Source: Liopterus haemorrhoidalis
Lineage: Eukaryota; Arthropoda; Insecta; Coleoptera; Dytiscidae
Length of the DNA: 64,000 nucleotides
NCBI GenBank assembly: GCA_963971575.1
Contig: OZ020616.1
Location: forward strand, 55,163,201 to 55,227,200
Direction: 5' to 3'
Shown: positions 21,501 to 32,000 of the stretch, piece after piece
Layout: every line of letters starts with the position of its first letter
Numbering within the stretch: the stretch's first letter is position 1
Notes under the pieces: model-generated
Databases searched by the model: none
Seen by the model: the letters and a program-made list of their open reading frames with translations, nothing else
What the model was told of the DNA's origin: nothing
Program-made: the position numbers and the translations under genes

Positions 21501-24500
21501 TATTTTTTTTATACACCAAGGTTCATTAAGATTTTGAAAATTGCGCCTATGGCTTCCATTGGTTGTTTTAAGTCATAACTCCGCCCCTCTAATTTCGTGT
21601 ATTCAATTTCAACAATTTCCACTGATTATTAAATTTACGCTTTTAAAAATTAAATACAACATTTGCCCAAATATAACTAGAATTTTGAAAAAATAATTTA
21701 AACAAAATAAAAATGTAAAAAAAACAGAAAAATTATTTCGAAACCGGAACCCTAGTTTGCAAATTAGAACGCGAGAGCGCTAATCATTACACCATGAAAG
21801 CATGCTGGTTCATTTTACATAAGTTATTAAATATTTTACATGGTCAAGCAAAAAACACAAAAAATGCGTTATTTTCCGAAAACATAATCTGATCAAAAAT
21901 TCATGTTGTACTATTCCGGTTCACGCAAATGTACATTACTTAGAATTTTTACAGATTTTTAGTTTAAACTATCTGGGCTACAGGGTGTGGGACAAAATTT
22001 TTTTTGCACAATTTTGGCAAAAATCGCCTCAAAATAATTTATTTTGCAAAAATTTTGATCGTTGACCGTTCATCATATGAACTAAGGGCTTTCATTTGAT
22101 ACCCAACACAGAGTTTAATTTTTTTTTTTTTTTTTCGATGAGCACATATTTTTTTATATTTTTTGGGGGATATGTTTTTAAGATGTTTTAGTATTTTTTC
22201 TATGTGCGGGTCAAAGAGTTGTATAAGCAAGCCAAATTTCAACTCTCTAGGTTTAGCCTTTTGGCTACAATTTTTACCGAACAGACAGACAGACAGACGA
22301 CAAAATGACGGTATAAGGGTACAAAACCTAAAAAGAAAAAATTTCATTATTTTTAAACAAATTCCTGGGTAAATCTTCATTTATTCAGATACTGTTATTT
22401 TTATGAAATAGTACTTTTTCAGTGTTAAAATTAACACTACTTTAACACTATTTATTTTCTAACACTATTATTTAACCAGTATGTAAGTGTAAACTTTATA
22501 CTAAATTTAACCAGAGAAAAATGTAAGTGTAACTTCATGATACACTAATAGTTCATTTTTTAGTATATTTATTGATTTTGAAATATCTTTTAACAATTGC
22601 TGCTGGTTTTTAACATTTTGTTTAATAAAAGCCGGATTCAATCGTTAAAAACCAAGGTCATGACAACTTATAAAAATTAAAATTCCGTTTACTTCCGTTT
22701 AAACCAAAGAAATAAATTATACTCCCTAGGATCAAAACAAAATCAAAAATTTTATTCACAGTATACATAGATATGTTTTAGTAATTAACCATTTTACAGA
22801 TTAAGCGGTTTCGTTGGGGCACTGGGTGGATTGGGGGGTTACAATGGACTTCCTTCTATCTTATCCGGCTTAGATGAAAGCGTCAGTGATGGAGTTGTAA
22901 GAAAGAAGTATCCATTTGAATTGGAGAAAGCTATACATAATGTTATGTTCATCCAACATCATATGCAACGACAGGATGAATTTAATGCGGTAAAAATATT
23001 TATAACTCAGAAGCTGGTCATCAAAAAAAACACGGATAAAATAACCCCTCAGTTAAATATAAAAAAGTTTATTTTATATTCAGCCGATGTATTTTTACGT
23101 TACTTCCGGTGTAACCGGAAGTTTGGCTATATTACTTTTGTTTTTATACGGTAACCCACATAAATTTATGTGGTTGCAATTGACAATTAGAGTTTTTTTA
23201 TTTCTTTTTTAATACCTCGAAACAAAAACTTGCAAATACGTAAAAACTTTAATATTTCATTCCTAAAATTACAAGAATAGATTGAATTTTTATTGTTTAA
23301 ACATTTGCGTCAACCATTAGCAAAAACAATTAAATCTAAATGATATTTTTTCGATAAGATCATATTTTTTAGTAAATAAATCATTGTTTTAGTAAAACAA
23401 AATGTGTGATACGGCATCAGAAATACAATTTATGTTAATTAAAATATAAGGCTTTTAACAGTTTATCGACGGGAAGTGAATTGAACCATCCATGGTATTC
23501 TGGAAGTATTGCATATTCCATGCATTTCCATTCTGGAGGTATTGTATAGTAGTAGTAAAGATTTATGTTTCACCTTGCGGTGTTAAAATCTTCATACATT
23601 TACATTTTCCAGTAGCAAACAGTGTGCAATTATTATATGTACAGTACATTTTTTAAATTTATGTCATTTACAGTCTTTTATTTAGTATGTTCTTCATCCA
23701 TGTTTCATCCGGGTTTTCGTCATTGAGTATTTGTATAGCTGATTTCGGGTTTCTCACTTCTTCCTTGCAGTCACGTGTTAGATGCTCTATTGTCTCTTCA
23801 TTCCTCTCACATATTCTGCACTTCTTTTCTTCTTTTTCTCTCCAGTATTCGTTCCTTCTTTCTTCGTTTCCTACTCTGAATCTGGCTATTATTTTTTGGT
23901 TTTTTGATTGTTTTCTTAGATACATAGGCATGTCAATTGTTTCTAAAAACCTGTATCTGGGGTTGTATCTTGATATCTGTATCTTCTCTCTTCGTTGTTG
24001 CAGTTCCATGTCCTTTTCCCTTCTCACAATTTCTTCTTTTAAGCTAACTCCCATTCGTCTTCGGTTCTCTACTTCTGTTGTTGAATAGCCTTTTCTTTCG
24101 TAATACTTTGAGCGTTCTAGTTCCCAGTCATTCTTCTCTAGTTTATTTTCTTCTTTTCTTCTTATCTGCTCCCAGCATGCAAAAACCAGTTCTTTCCAAT
24201 TCGATCTTCTTGTTTTCTCCTCGTATAATATTGCTCTTCTGCCCGTTTCAACGCATAGTTTATGCCTCTTCGTTTCCTCGTGTATTATGTAGAGCGGTGT
24301 TCTTTTATCGATTGAAAGTGTTCATCGTAGGTATTTGTTGTGGATTTTCTCTATCTCTTCTTGCTCTTTCCATCCCCATATCTCAGCTCCATAGTACAAT
24401 ATGGGTGCCACAAGTTTGTCGATATTGGTATTGTATATTTTATGGTATTCTGGAACCATCCATGGTATTCTGGAAGTACAATCCATGATATTCTGGAGGT

Positions 24501-24898
24501 TTTATCACGTCAGTTTTACATAACAATTACCAATTTATTTATTATTTTTTGGATATAGCTGCTTTTGCTAATGGACTAATGACTAAAACTGTATAAAATC
24601 ATGTTGTTTGTGATGATTCTGTTCCCGAGAGTAATTTAGAACCTAGTACAGCTTCTGATGTTATTCAGTTTTGTTGTATTTGATATTCATGGATGTTTTT
24701 TTGCAGGAGGATCAAGATTGGGGTTTTGTTGCAATGGTCCTGGATAGATTATTCCTGTGGATATTCACCATAGCGTCTATTGTTGGCACTTTCGCAATTC
24801 TGTGCGAAGCTCCCTCGCTTTATGACGACACAAAACCTATAGATATGGAATTGTCGTCCGTTGCTCAACAACAATTTTTACCCGACCTAGAATTTTAA
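9505..24898 (+). CDS. nAChRalpha2: nicotinic acetylcholine receptor subunit alpha2
   Basis: Second insect nAChR alpha subunit, a plasma-membrane cation channel subunit. Coding exons: 9505-9702, 9794-9838, 9894-10003, 12706-12886, 12945-13101, 20457-21018, 22800-22989, 24707-24898. All introns are GT-AG and the frame is unbroken, giving 544 residues. The signal peptide (poly-Leu core) ends before [10 protein letters not shown]. The Cys-loop is C151-C165. The vicinal pair C224-C225 ([10 protein letters not shown]) marks an alpha subunit. M1-M3 lie in exon 6. The loop has a Ser-rich tract, and exon 7 carries GGYNGLPS and the conserved MA-type helix ([20 protein letters not shown]). M4 is in exon 8. 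[28 protein letters not shown] and [11 protein letters not shown] identify alpha2 (Drosophila SAD) rather than alpha1. Exon sizes 2-4 (45, 110, 181) equal those of alpha1, evidence of tandem duplication. Introns 3 and 5 are bloated by transposons. Confidence 0.96.
10270..10950 (-). repeat. dispersed repeat R1, copy 2, with TCTG/TCCG microsatellite
   Basis: Reverse complement of the 19060-19560 copy, from 'tatataagggaggtattgtg' to 'gatggcggtcagtcctgtgg'. The (TCTG/TCCG)n tract at 10398-10495 is the complement of the GACA/GACG tract at 19360-19430. No coding potential beyond low-complexity Arg/Thr-rich frames. Confidence 0.85.
11015..11165. repeat. 38-bp minisatellite (four units)
   Basis: Units of 'tttgctcatcacttctattt' + 'tggaaataaggaccttt' repeat head-to-tail, the last two diverged ('gagagtgaggacc', 'ggagtgaggacc'). 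Related units occur at 2538-2575, 8460-8640, 46550-46710 and 53955-54055. Confidence 0.85.
11171..11485 (+). mobile_element. dispersed element R2, truncated copy
   Basis: Begins 'agagttttgtaggtatgacc' and includes 'ccgtcattttgtcgtctgtc', 'gagagttaaaatttggcatg' and the tRNA-like stretch near 11424-11482 ('gatagtgtaatggttaac'). The middle and 3' portions of fuller copies (33946-34929) are missing. Confidence 0.8.
11796..12299. mobile_element. piggyBac-like MITE with TTAA TSD
   Basis: Flanked by TTAA (11792-11795, 12300-12303). Long TIRs: left 'agtctttccacgttcaggta' + 'aacctctaga', right the inverse of 'ggtctttccatcttcaggta' + 'aacctctagg', continuing into 'cagataaggttat'. TTAA duplication points to piggyBac-type transposition. 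A hAT element (11832-12068) sits within its left TIR. Confidence 0.78.
11832..12068. mobile_element. hAT-like MITE with perfect TSD CTCTAGAT
   Basis: CAGGGGTCAGAAAC... and ...GTTGCCGACCCCTG, flanked by CTCTAGAT (11824-11831, 12069-12076). 237 bp, with 'gcgccctc' repeats inside. It interrupts the TIR of the TTAA element, so it is the younger insertion. Confidence 0.94.
13102..14739 (+). other. nAChR alpha2 intron 5, left part
   Basis: An isolated hAT-type terminus 'cagtggcggctcgtgatatt' begins near 13507, but I find no matching right end. The 13640-14300 stretch is less AT-rich, with 'cctcacaatcaccgttatca'-like repeats of 'cctcacaa'. It may be an old LTR-like piece on the minus strand, but no TG...CA pair is supported. 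Otherwise it is unremarkable. Confidence 0.4.
14740..15111. mobile_element. CCCAGCAAACATT-type MITE
   Basis: TIR CCCAGCAAACATT at the left and AATGTTTGCTGGG at the right, flanked by ATA (14737-14739, 15112-15114). 372 bp, with GC-rich subterminal 'gccggcaa', 'ctggccc' and 'ccagtactggcc' motifs. Non-coding. Confidence 0.85.
15112..16123. other. nAChR alpha2 intron 5, mostly unremarkable
   Basis: AT-rich. It contains an imperfect palindrome (about 15335-15385: 'acgtagatacggggt' / 'accccgcatctacacgt') and a possible hAT terminus near 15945-15985 ('gattgagaaacactg'). No gene. Confidence 0.4.
16124..17706 (+). mobile_element. Tc1-like transposon, TA TSD
   Basis: TIR CAGTATTGGCCATTAAGAT at the left and the inverse of CAGTATTGGCCATAAAGATA at the right, both flanked by TA (16122-16123, 17707-17708). 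It encodes a single Tc1-type transposase frame (16407-17429) broken by three stops. Inserted on the sense strand in nAChR alpha2 intron 5. Confidence 0.95.
16407..17429 (+). pseudogene. Tc1-family transposase, DD34E, three nonsense codons
   Basis: 341 codons in one uninterrupted frame from ATG ([19 protein letters not shown]) to TAA, with in-frame stops at codons 29 (TAA), 97 (TAA) and 142 (TAG) and no frameshift. The N-terminal part has the HTH and GRPRK motif ([14 protein letters not shown]). The catalytic domain shows FSDESKF, then HDNDPKHSS, then [11 protein letters not shown]. Between the second Asp and the Glu are exactly 34 residues, so the triad DD34E is intact. The stops make this copy non-autonomous. 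The low number of lesions suggests recent inactivation. Confidence 0.93.
17709..19059. other. nAChR alpha2 intron 5 with decayed repeat DNA
   Basis: Contains a PHD-like fragment (17948-18172, minus) and a tRNA-like stretch near 18788-18865 ('gcgtggctctgtggtaaata' ... 'gtgggtttaattctcac') that resembles a degenerate tRNA-derived SINE head. Otherwise AT-rich, with no ORF supported by similarity. Confidence 0.4.
17948..18172 (-). pseudogene. Cys-rich (PHD-like) fragment, probably transposase C-terminus
   Basis: Minus-strand frame with [20 protein letters not shown] followed by [11 protein letters not shown]. The spacing C-x2-CD...GE-W-xC-x2-C-xWVHE is the half PHD/zinc motif found at the C-terminus of some pogo-type and other DDE transposases. 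No start or upstream domain is recognisable and it is cut off after the final His. I regard it as a relic. Exact family uncertain. Confidence 0.4.
19060..19560 (+). repeat. dispersed repeat R1, copy 3, with GACA/GACG microsatellite
   Basis: 'cagctgtggccaccacagga' through 'cacaatacctcccttatata'. Best-preserved copy of the R1 family. Contains an imperfect (GACA)n/(GACG)n tract at about 19360-19430. Confidence 0.85.
19821..19964 (-). mobile_element. tRNA-derived SINE with 12-bp target-site duplication
   Basis: On the minus strand from 19964: a tRNA-like head with box A 'tagcgtagtggtaacac' and a perfect box B GGTTCGAATCC, then a short body 'ctggctaattgccacagtag', ending in an A/T-rich tail 'aaatataaaa'. 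Flanked by the 12-bp direct repeat GCGATTTGATTT (19809-19820, 19965-19976). These are the marks of Pol III transcription and LINE-driven retroposition. Confidence 0.9.
21372..22331 (-). mobile_element. dispersed element R2, near full-length, antisense in alpha2 intron 6
   Basis: Reverse complement of 33946-34929. The 3' TIR is at 21372 (AGGGTTTCGTAGGTATTTAG). The tRNA-like block is near 21765-21810, a GACA tract is at 22281-22300, and the 5' end is slightly deleted ('acggtataagggtacaaaac'). Non-coding. Confidence 0.85.
23509..24452 (-). mobile_element. 5'-truncated non-LTR retrotransposon fragment
   Basis: The minus strand encodes the end of an ORF2: '[13 protein letters not shown]', '...EKIHNKYLR', then a 128-codon open frame (24054-23668) ending in [18 protein letters not shown], the C-terminal C-x2-C-x8-H-x4-C knuckle of RT ORF2 proteins. 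The reverse-transcriptase core is lost by 5' truncation. A 26-bp direct repeat (23483-23508 and 24453-24478) flanks it and could be the TSD. Clade not assigned. Confidence 0.78.
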
Positions 24899-26048
24899 AA
24901 TCTTGTACCCCCTTTATCATCTGTTTGAAATCGATAGTTGCATTCTATACATAATTCTCTACTCTAGGAATCATGACATCGTAAATATTGAATTATATAG
25001 TTACTATAGATATCGTTTTGAATTTCTTCAGTTGTACATGTAGTATATTTATCTGGCATATTGACAATGTCCGATTATTTGTTTGTCTACAGCAATAACT
25101 CAAGTATTCATAGATCAAATGTGATTTCAGGTACGTAACAGTATTAAATTAATTATAATATACGATTCTTTATACTGTGAATTTAAATAAAATTAAATAA
25201 ACGCCAGTAATAAACCAATTTATACAAGAATTATTTACTTATACACGCGGAATTTTTTATAAAGCAAGAATTTATTTTCGGTTTGCAAAAATTAGAATCA
25301 CCCGTACGGGTAACATGAAATAATAGGCAGTCTGCCCAAACAATCTTTATGAATATACATGTTCCGATTCGAATTACGATTCTCCTATATTTATAAATGC
25401 GTATTTGGCCTTCCTTTGTAGTATAGTGACCCTGCGACGTCACCCAAGTTTAATCGACGTCTATTCTTGTTGACGTCTACCTACCTATCTTATAGAAATA
25501 ACTTTCAGTCATGTGTTGTTAACATATTTATTTATTCGCCTTATCAGTTTTGTTTGTTTTGGAGTGATAGTGTTGTACTAAGAAGTTACGCCGTCACGCA
25601 TAACGCTTTTTTTTTTCACAAGAAGAGGGAAAATTCAGTGAAAATTACAAATCCTAAATACGGTAAAGCGCAAGCGCCGTCACTAATTACAGTGTATATA
25701 CAAGAAGAAAATGTAAGAATTATGTATGTTCATCATGAAAGAAATATTATGTCAAACAAGTGAACAACTTTTTTATTTTTATACTATAATCTTTAATCCT
25801 TTTTTTGCTTGAATATCAAGGCTGGCCGAGCAAACGATGAGTCATAGTTTCTTGAAAACTTAACTAAATGTTGCAGAGAGTGTATTTATAAAATAATATT
25901 TGTATCAAGTGTAAAATAATGTTGTAAATGTTAACCGTCTGTTAAGCGTGCCTTAAAATTATGCTAAATTCTCTTAAATAATAGTGTTACAAAATAGAAC
26001 TTGATATGTGTACAGGTTATGTTTAACTTAAACCCGAGACCTTAAACA
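24899..26048. other. intergenic: nAChR alpha2 3' region and Crag 5' region
   Basis: AATAAA at 25186-25191 and 25196-25201 are candidate alpha2 polyadenylation signals. Two short upstream ATGs (26005 and 26019), each with a stop before 26049, precede the Crag start and would be uORFs if transcribed. No transposon end or core promoter recognised. Confidence 0.45.
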
Positions 26049-29000
26049 ATGGATGAGCGGCGAGTTGCTGATTATTTTGTGGTAGCTGGATTACCGGAGT
26101 CTCCGGAACTACTAGACGACTTAAATCTCTCTGATGTTGGTTATTTGAAAGCTAATCACAATCAAGCACCAATAACAGACATAGCTATTGTTTTTCCTGA
26201 GTTCGATGAAACTGTTCCGGAGGGATATGAACTACTAGATTTAACTCCAACTGGTTTAAGTGCAGATTTAAATCATGGAAGTTTACGAAGTAGTCAGTGT
26301 TATTTATGTTTTCGAAGAGGGAGAGATAAACCTCCGTTGGTTGACATAGGTGCGGCTTATGACATTTAATTGACAACATAAAATTAATTATTATATTTTT
26401 AGGAGTTATGTATGATGGGAAGGAGTGGTTATTACCTGATGCTGAAGTTGTTGAAAAAAGTGTTAGTGGACATATAGCTAATGTCAATAATTCGACAGCA
26501 AAAACTTTTATAACTTACCGTCGTGGACAGCCGACAGCCCCATGTAATGCCTTAGTAGTTACTGATATATGTGTTATTATATCTAGTAAAGGAGAAACAC
26601 CTCCCCATGCTTTTTGTTGTATAAACAAAAATCTTAATAAGGGCATCGTGGGAAGTGATGTGTTTTTATGTTACAAAAAGTCTATGAATCGTGCAAGATT
26701 ACTTAGTTATAAACCCGACGTGTTAAGCAGGTAAGAATATTTGATAAAAATTCCGTAAAGGGTAGCCAATACTTTTTAATGCATAGTACTTTATATTTAT
26801 ATATACTGACCTTGAAACTAGTACCCCATACTGAATTTTCAGTCTAATTAAAATAACAGATTATTAATAATTAAATTTTAGGTACCCGGCAACAGATTTA
26901 TCCCATTTTCCATTTCCGAATTCAGTACCTATGTTCTGTTTGCCGATGGGTGCAACGTTAGAATTATGGCCTGAAGAAGCATCACAACCTCGTCCAGTTT
27001 TTAGTACGTTTGTACTAACAGTATCTGACGCTAAACATAAAGTGTATGGATCTGCGCTTACATTTTATGAAAGATTTCCTGTTTCAAGACTAACAGCTGA
27101 ACAAGCAGAAGAACTCAATTATGACACGGAAAGTAATTATGTATTAAACGCCAATAAAAGTATTTGTGTACTTTCACACTGGCCGTTTTCTGATACATTT
27201 GAACGATGGCTACAATTTTTATACGTAAGTTTTATTTAATTTAATTAATTCTTAAGATCTTTAATAAGACGTTCTCTAAAATTATACTATTTAAATTTAT
27301 TTAATTTTAATTTTACGAACATATAAAAGTAGAACAAATTGTAGTGTTTTTGGCTGTCATTTAAGAAAGGACAAAATAGGCATCTAAGTTTTTTTACTTA
27401 AAAAAAATTGAGGCAAAGTTATTATTAAGTTCCAATTTATGCTTCATTTGCATATATAATAAAATCAGCCTTTAAATCCTTTTATAGATTATTTTTTAAT
27501 TTAAAATTCAACTACCATTATAGGAATCTGATTAATCATTTGACCTTATTTTATTTAAATCTACTTAAATTTATTTCAATGAATCACAAATATTTTGTTT
27601 GGTAATTTAATTTTTTATTCTCCTAGGAGTTGGTAATAAGTGGTCAACCACAGTCCGTTCCAATAGAACGTTACATAGTCCAATTATTGGAAGAAGTCCC
27701 ATTTCCTGGACCACGTACATTGTTACAATTAACAGCAAACAGTCCAGAACGAGTTGTATTAACCCAACCAGAAGACTTACCACTTCCAAGAAGTGCAGCT
27801 GGATTTAAACATTTACTACTTAATTTAGGATCAGAGAATTGTTTACAAGTATTACTTTTAGCTTTAACCGAACAAAAAATTCTTATACATTCACTACGGC
27901 CTGATACATTAACAGCTGCTACAGAAGCAGTTTCGTCCATCTTGTTTCCTTTTAAATGGCAATGTCCATATATCCCACTTTGTCCGTTAGGTTTAGTTGA
28001 AGTCCTACATGCCCCGTTACCTTTCTTAATTGGTGTTGATTCGAGATATTTTGATTTATACGATCCACCTTCGGATGTCAGTTGCATTGATTTAGACACG
28101 AATGTTGTAACTTTATGCGAAACACAAAAACTTTTAAACATTAAATTATTGCCTAAAAAAGCTGCTAAAACACTTCGACAAACTTTGGATACACTTTATA
28201 TGCAACTGAGGAATACAAATGTACATTCGGATCCTAAAATTCAAGTGGACAATAATGTAGAAAAAGAATTTCAAAAGAAGCGTAAAGAACAAGCTTTAGA
28301 ATTAGAGATACAAGAGGCCTTTTTAAGATTTATGGCTTGGACATTGAAAGGATATAGGAACTTTTTATTACCAATTACTCGTGCACCAACTGTTGGTACT
28401 ACTGATGCTCAAGCTTTGTTTCAAATTGATTCTTTCTTGAGATCGAGAGATAAAACACATCAAAAATTCTTTTCGTTATTGATGAAGACACAAATGTTTA
28501 CACGGTTTATCGAGGAGAGAAGTTTTGTAGCGGATGGTGATTTGGGACTTGCGTTCTTTGATGAGTGTACTGAAAGACTGACAAATGAAGAGAGTACTGT
28601 GAAATTATTGGAGCATGAATTGGGGCACTGCAGCGAAAGGACTGTGTTACTTTTACCCCCAGAACCTTCTACGCAGGGTAAGTACTTATATATACTTTAA
28701 TTTTGGATTCTATAATTTCAAAACCCTAAATTAATAGGATTATATTTAAACGTTATATAAAAATTTCGCGAGTTTTTTAAAATAAAAATAATTTTTATTT
28801 ATAGAAATAATTATTTTATATTTTTCGGGAGTGTTTTTAGGGTTTTGTAGGTATGACCAAAAAACCTTTATATCGTCATTTTGTCGTCTGTCTGTTCGGT
28901 AAAAATTGCCGCCAAATGGCTAAACCTAGAGAGTTGAAATTTGGCATGCTTATACAACTCTTTGACCCGCACATAGGAAAAATACTAAAACATCTAAAAA

Positions 29001-32000
29001 ACATATCTCCCTAAAAATATAAACAAATATGTGCTCATCAAAAAAAAATATTTTTTTAAAATTCTGAGTAGGGTATCAAATGAAAGCCCTTAATACGTGG
29101 ATTAGCGATCAAAATTTTATTTTTGCAAAATAAACTATTTTGATGCGATTTTAGCCCAAATTGTGCAAAAAAATGTTTGTCCCACACTGCCCAGATGGTT
29201 TAAATTAAAAATCAGAAAAAATACTAAGTAATGTACATTGGTGTGAACCTGAATAGTACAACAGGAATTTCTGATCAGATTATGTTTTCGGAAAATAATG
29301 AATTTTTTGTATTTTTTTGTTGACGATGTACAAAAGTTATAGTTATGTAACACACTATACTAGAAGGCGTATCTTGGTCTAATGGTTAGCTTGCTATGCA
29401 GGAAACTAGGGTTTGCTCCAGGGCAGCGGAAACAATTTTGTTTTTTATTTATTTTTTTTTCCTATCAAATTCAGGGCGATACGTGATTATTTAAAAAACA
29501 AATTCATTTTGAATTTTTTACCGTACATACAAGCACATTAATAACGTTATAAGGGTTTCTATATTAATATTTATAACAAAAATTCTATATATAAAAAATT
29601 ATTCTCAATACTCATTTATTTTTTTATATGAAATTGATATATAACATACATAATAATTCATTTTAATATTGTTACTAGATTAAGTTTAAAATAACTGTTT
29701 TAAATATGTATTACTAGGATATTATTTTATTTTTATGCATATCTATTAAAAGTATCCTTGAAATTATTTGGCAGTGATTCAATGTGCATGCTAAAAATTT
29801 TTTGGATATCCTTTGTTTAAAAAATATTTTTGTCGCTGTTGGAAATTTTCCTAAATGAAAAAGATCCAAAAATAAAAGAGTATTACAATTTTAAAGTATA
29901 AAGTGACTCCGTGGTAAAATGGTTACCTTTGAGGAGCAGACGCGGGTTCAATCCCCGCTGATAACACTTTTTCGAAACTAAGTATTTAAGCCCAAAGGTC
30001 GACTCAACTTAGTAGTAATTAAAAATGACATAAACTAAATTTAATTTTTACTCTATCTAATATTTTTATAAGGACATTTATAATTCTCCTAAAATGACAT
30101 GAATAAGGGTAGAAATGTCACGCCGACTGGTTTTCATATGATACCAAAGAAGGAAACAGGGCTTCCTTGTCCAATTCGCCACTTTAGCGTTAAAAAACTA
30201 TTATAATTTTATTAAATTTGACATTTTTATAAATGGTAAAAAATATTTTTTTCTGTGTGACAAGATTTTCTTTAACAAATTTCTGTTTTAGGTGGTCCTT
30301 ACGTCTATGATAACTTCGAATTAGATCCAACTTTATTAATTAGTAAACTACATACACATAATCATCTACCGTCTCTATTTTCATCAACCGTTCCTAGTTC
30401 GCCGATGGCAAGGAGAACAAAACATGAAATAAAAACAGCTCAGAAATATGCTAGGTAATTTATTTGACAAATATCTAAAGTAAGGTGACCCTGTATGACC
30501 GAGACGTCCTAATTATCGGCGACCAACACGTCATTTGCCGTATAAAAACGATTTTGGCCGCTCGCTTCCAATATTTCCATTTAAGCGAGGGAACATTATG
30601 CCTCGTATTGGATTTTAAATATCTATGGTGGGATTATGAGTAACATAATTCTCACAGAACAACTAATACAGTCTGTTCCAAACGGTTAAGCGGAACTAGA
30701 TTTTGCAATCTAGTTACTTTCATCGTTTAAATCGTGCCTTTTGGCCGTTTTGTTTAAGCTTTGTAAATCATACTTACAATAAACATTTTTTGGTTAAGGT
30801 TAATATCATTTTAAAATGTCATTTTCTTTATATTTTGATTTTTTGTGTCATTCTTAATACAAATTTCCCATTTATTTATTTTTTTTAGATATTTTAATGA
30901 CAAAAAAATAAATAAATGGGAAATTTGTCATACGTTTCCATGGTTTCATTGTTGGAATTTTAAATTTTGACATCCCAACATGAAAAATTAAATAACCCAA
31001 GCAAGGTCCCTTCTCGTGACAACCTAAAAGAACTAAATTCCCATTTAGTTCCGCTTAACCGTTTGGAACAGACTGTAGGAAAAGAAGCGCATCTTAAGGT
31101 TGTCAAATTGGCAGCATACGTGCTGCTCTCAGTGACGACCTTGCAAACTATTTTTTTGAAGAAATCGCGGGAATTTTAAATAAAGTAATATTATTGGGAA
31201 ACTTAAATTTAAAATATTTTTTTTTATTTAAATCGGAAAATATTTTATTTATGTACAGATTATGTAGAGGCACTATGTTGGATTAGTTAATTTTAAAAAT
31301 TAAACGTATTTCAGATCTTTAACGAAACGTTTTTAAAATGTTTATTTTAATTTTACTTTTGCATTTTTAGTCAACCATATAGGCTATTCCAAACGGTTAG
31401 GCGGAACTAAATGAGAATTTCGTTCTTTTAGGTTGTCACTTTAGGTGTCTTTTGCTTGGGTTATTTTATTTTTCACGTTGGAATGTCAAAATTTAAAATT
31501 CCAACAGTGAATCCATGGAAACGAATGTCATATGTAAAAGAAAATGCTTTTTTACATATTTTAATGACAAAAAAATAAATGGGAAATTTGTATTAAGAAT
31601 GACACAAAAAATCAGAATATACAGAAAATGACATTTTAAAATGATATAAACCTTAACCAAAAAATGTTTATTGTAAGTATTATTTACAAAGCTTAAACAA
31701 AACGGGCAAAGAGCACGATTCAAACGATGAAAGTAACTAGATTGCAAAATTTAGTTCCGCCTTATTGTTTGGAATAGCCTATCCCAGCGGTCCCCAAACT
31801 TTTTTGACCGCGATCCGGTATAAGGTTTTAAAATTTTTCGCGACCCACCTTATAAAAAAACATTTATTTACAAAACAAATTTTATTTTAAAGCAGTAGCT
31901 TTATAGTAATAAAGAGTAATAAATAGTAATAAAGAGTATAGTATAGTAATAAAGAATATAGTATAGTAATAAAGAGCACAAATACACACTATTCTAGTGA

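Noticed and set aside
23687..24488. Plus-strand Ser/Phe/Leu-rich open frames as membrane proteins
   Set aside because: They are the antisense shadow of a LINE ORF2 C-terminus on the minus strand.
27671..28141. 156-codon minus-strand frame opposite Crag exon 4
   Set aside because: Antisense to the cDENN-coding exon, with no recognisable domain.
29898..29968. Functional tRNA gene
   Set aside because: The T-arm is good, but no acceptor stem or clear anticodon arm can be drawn.
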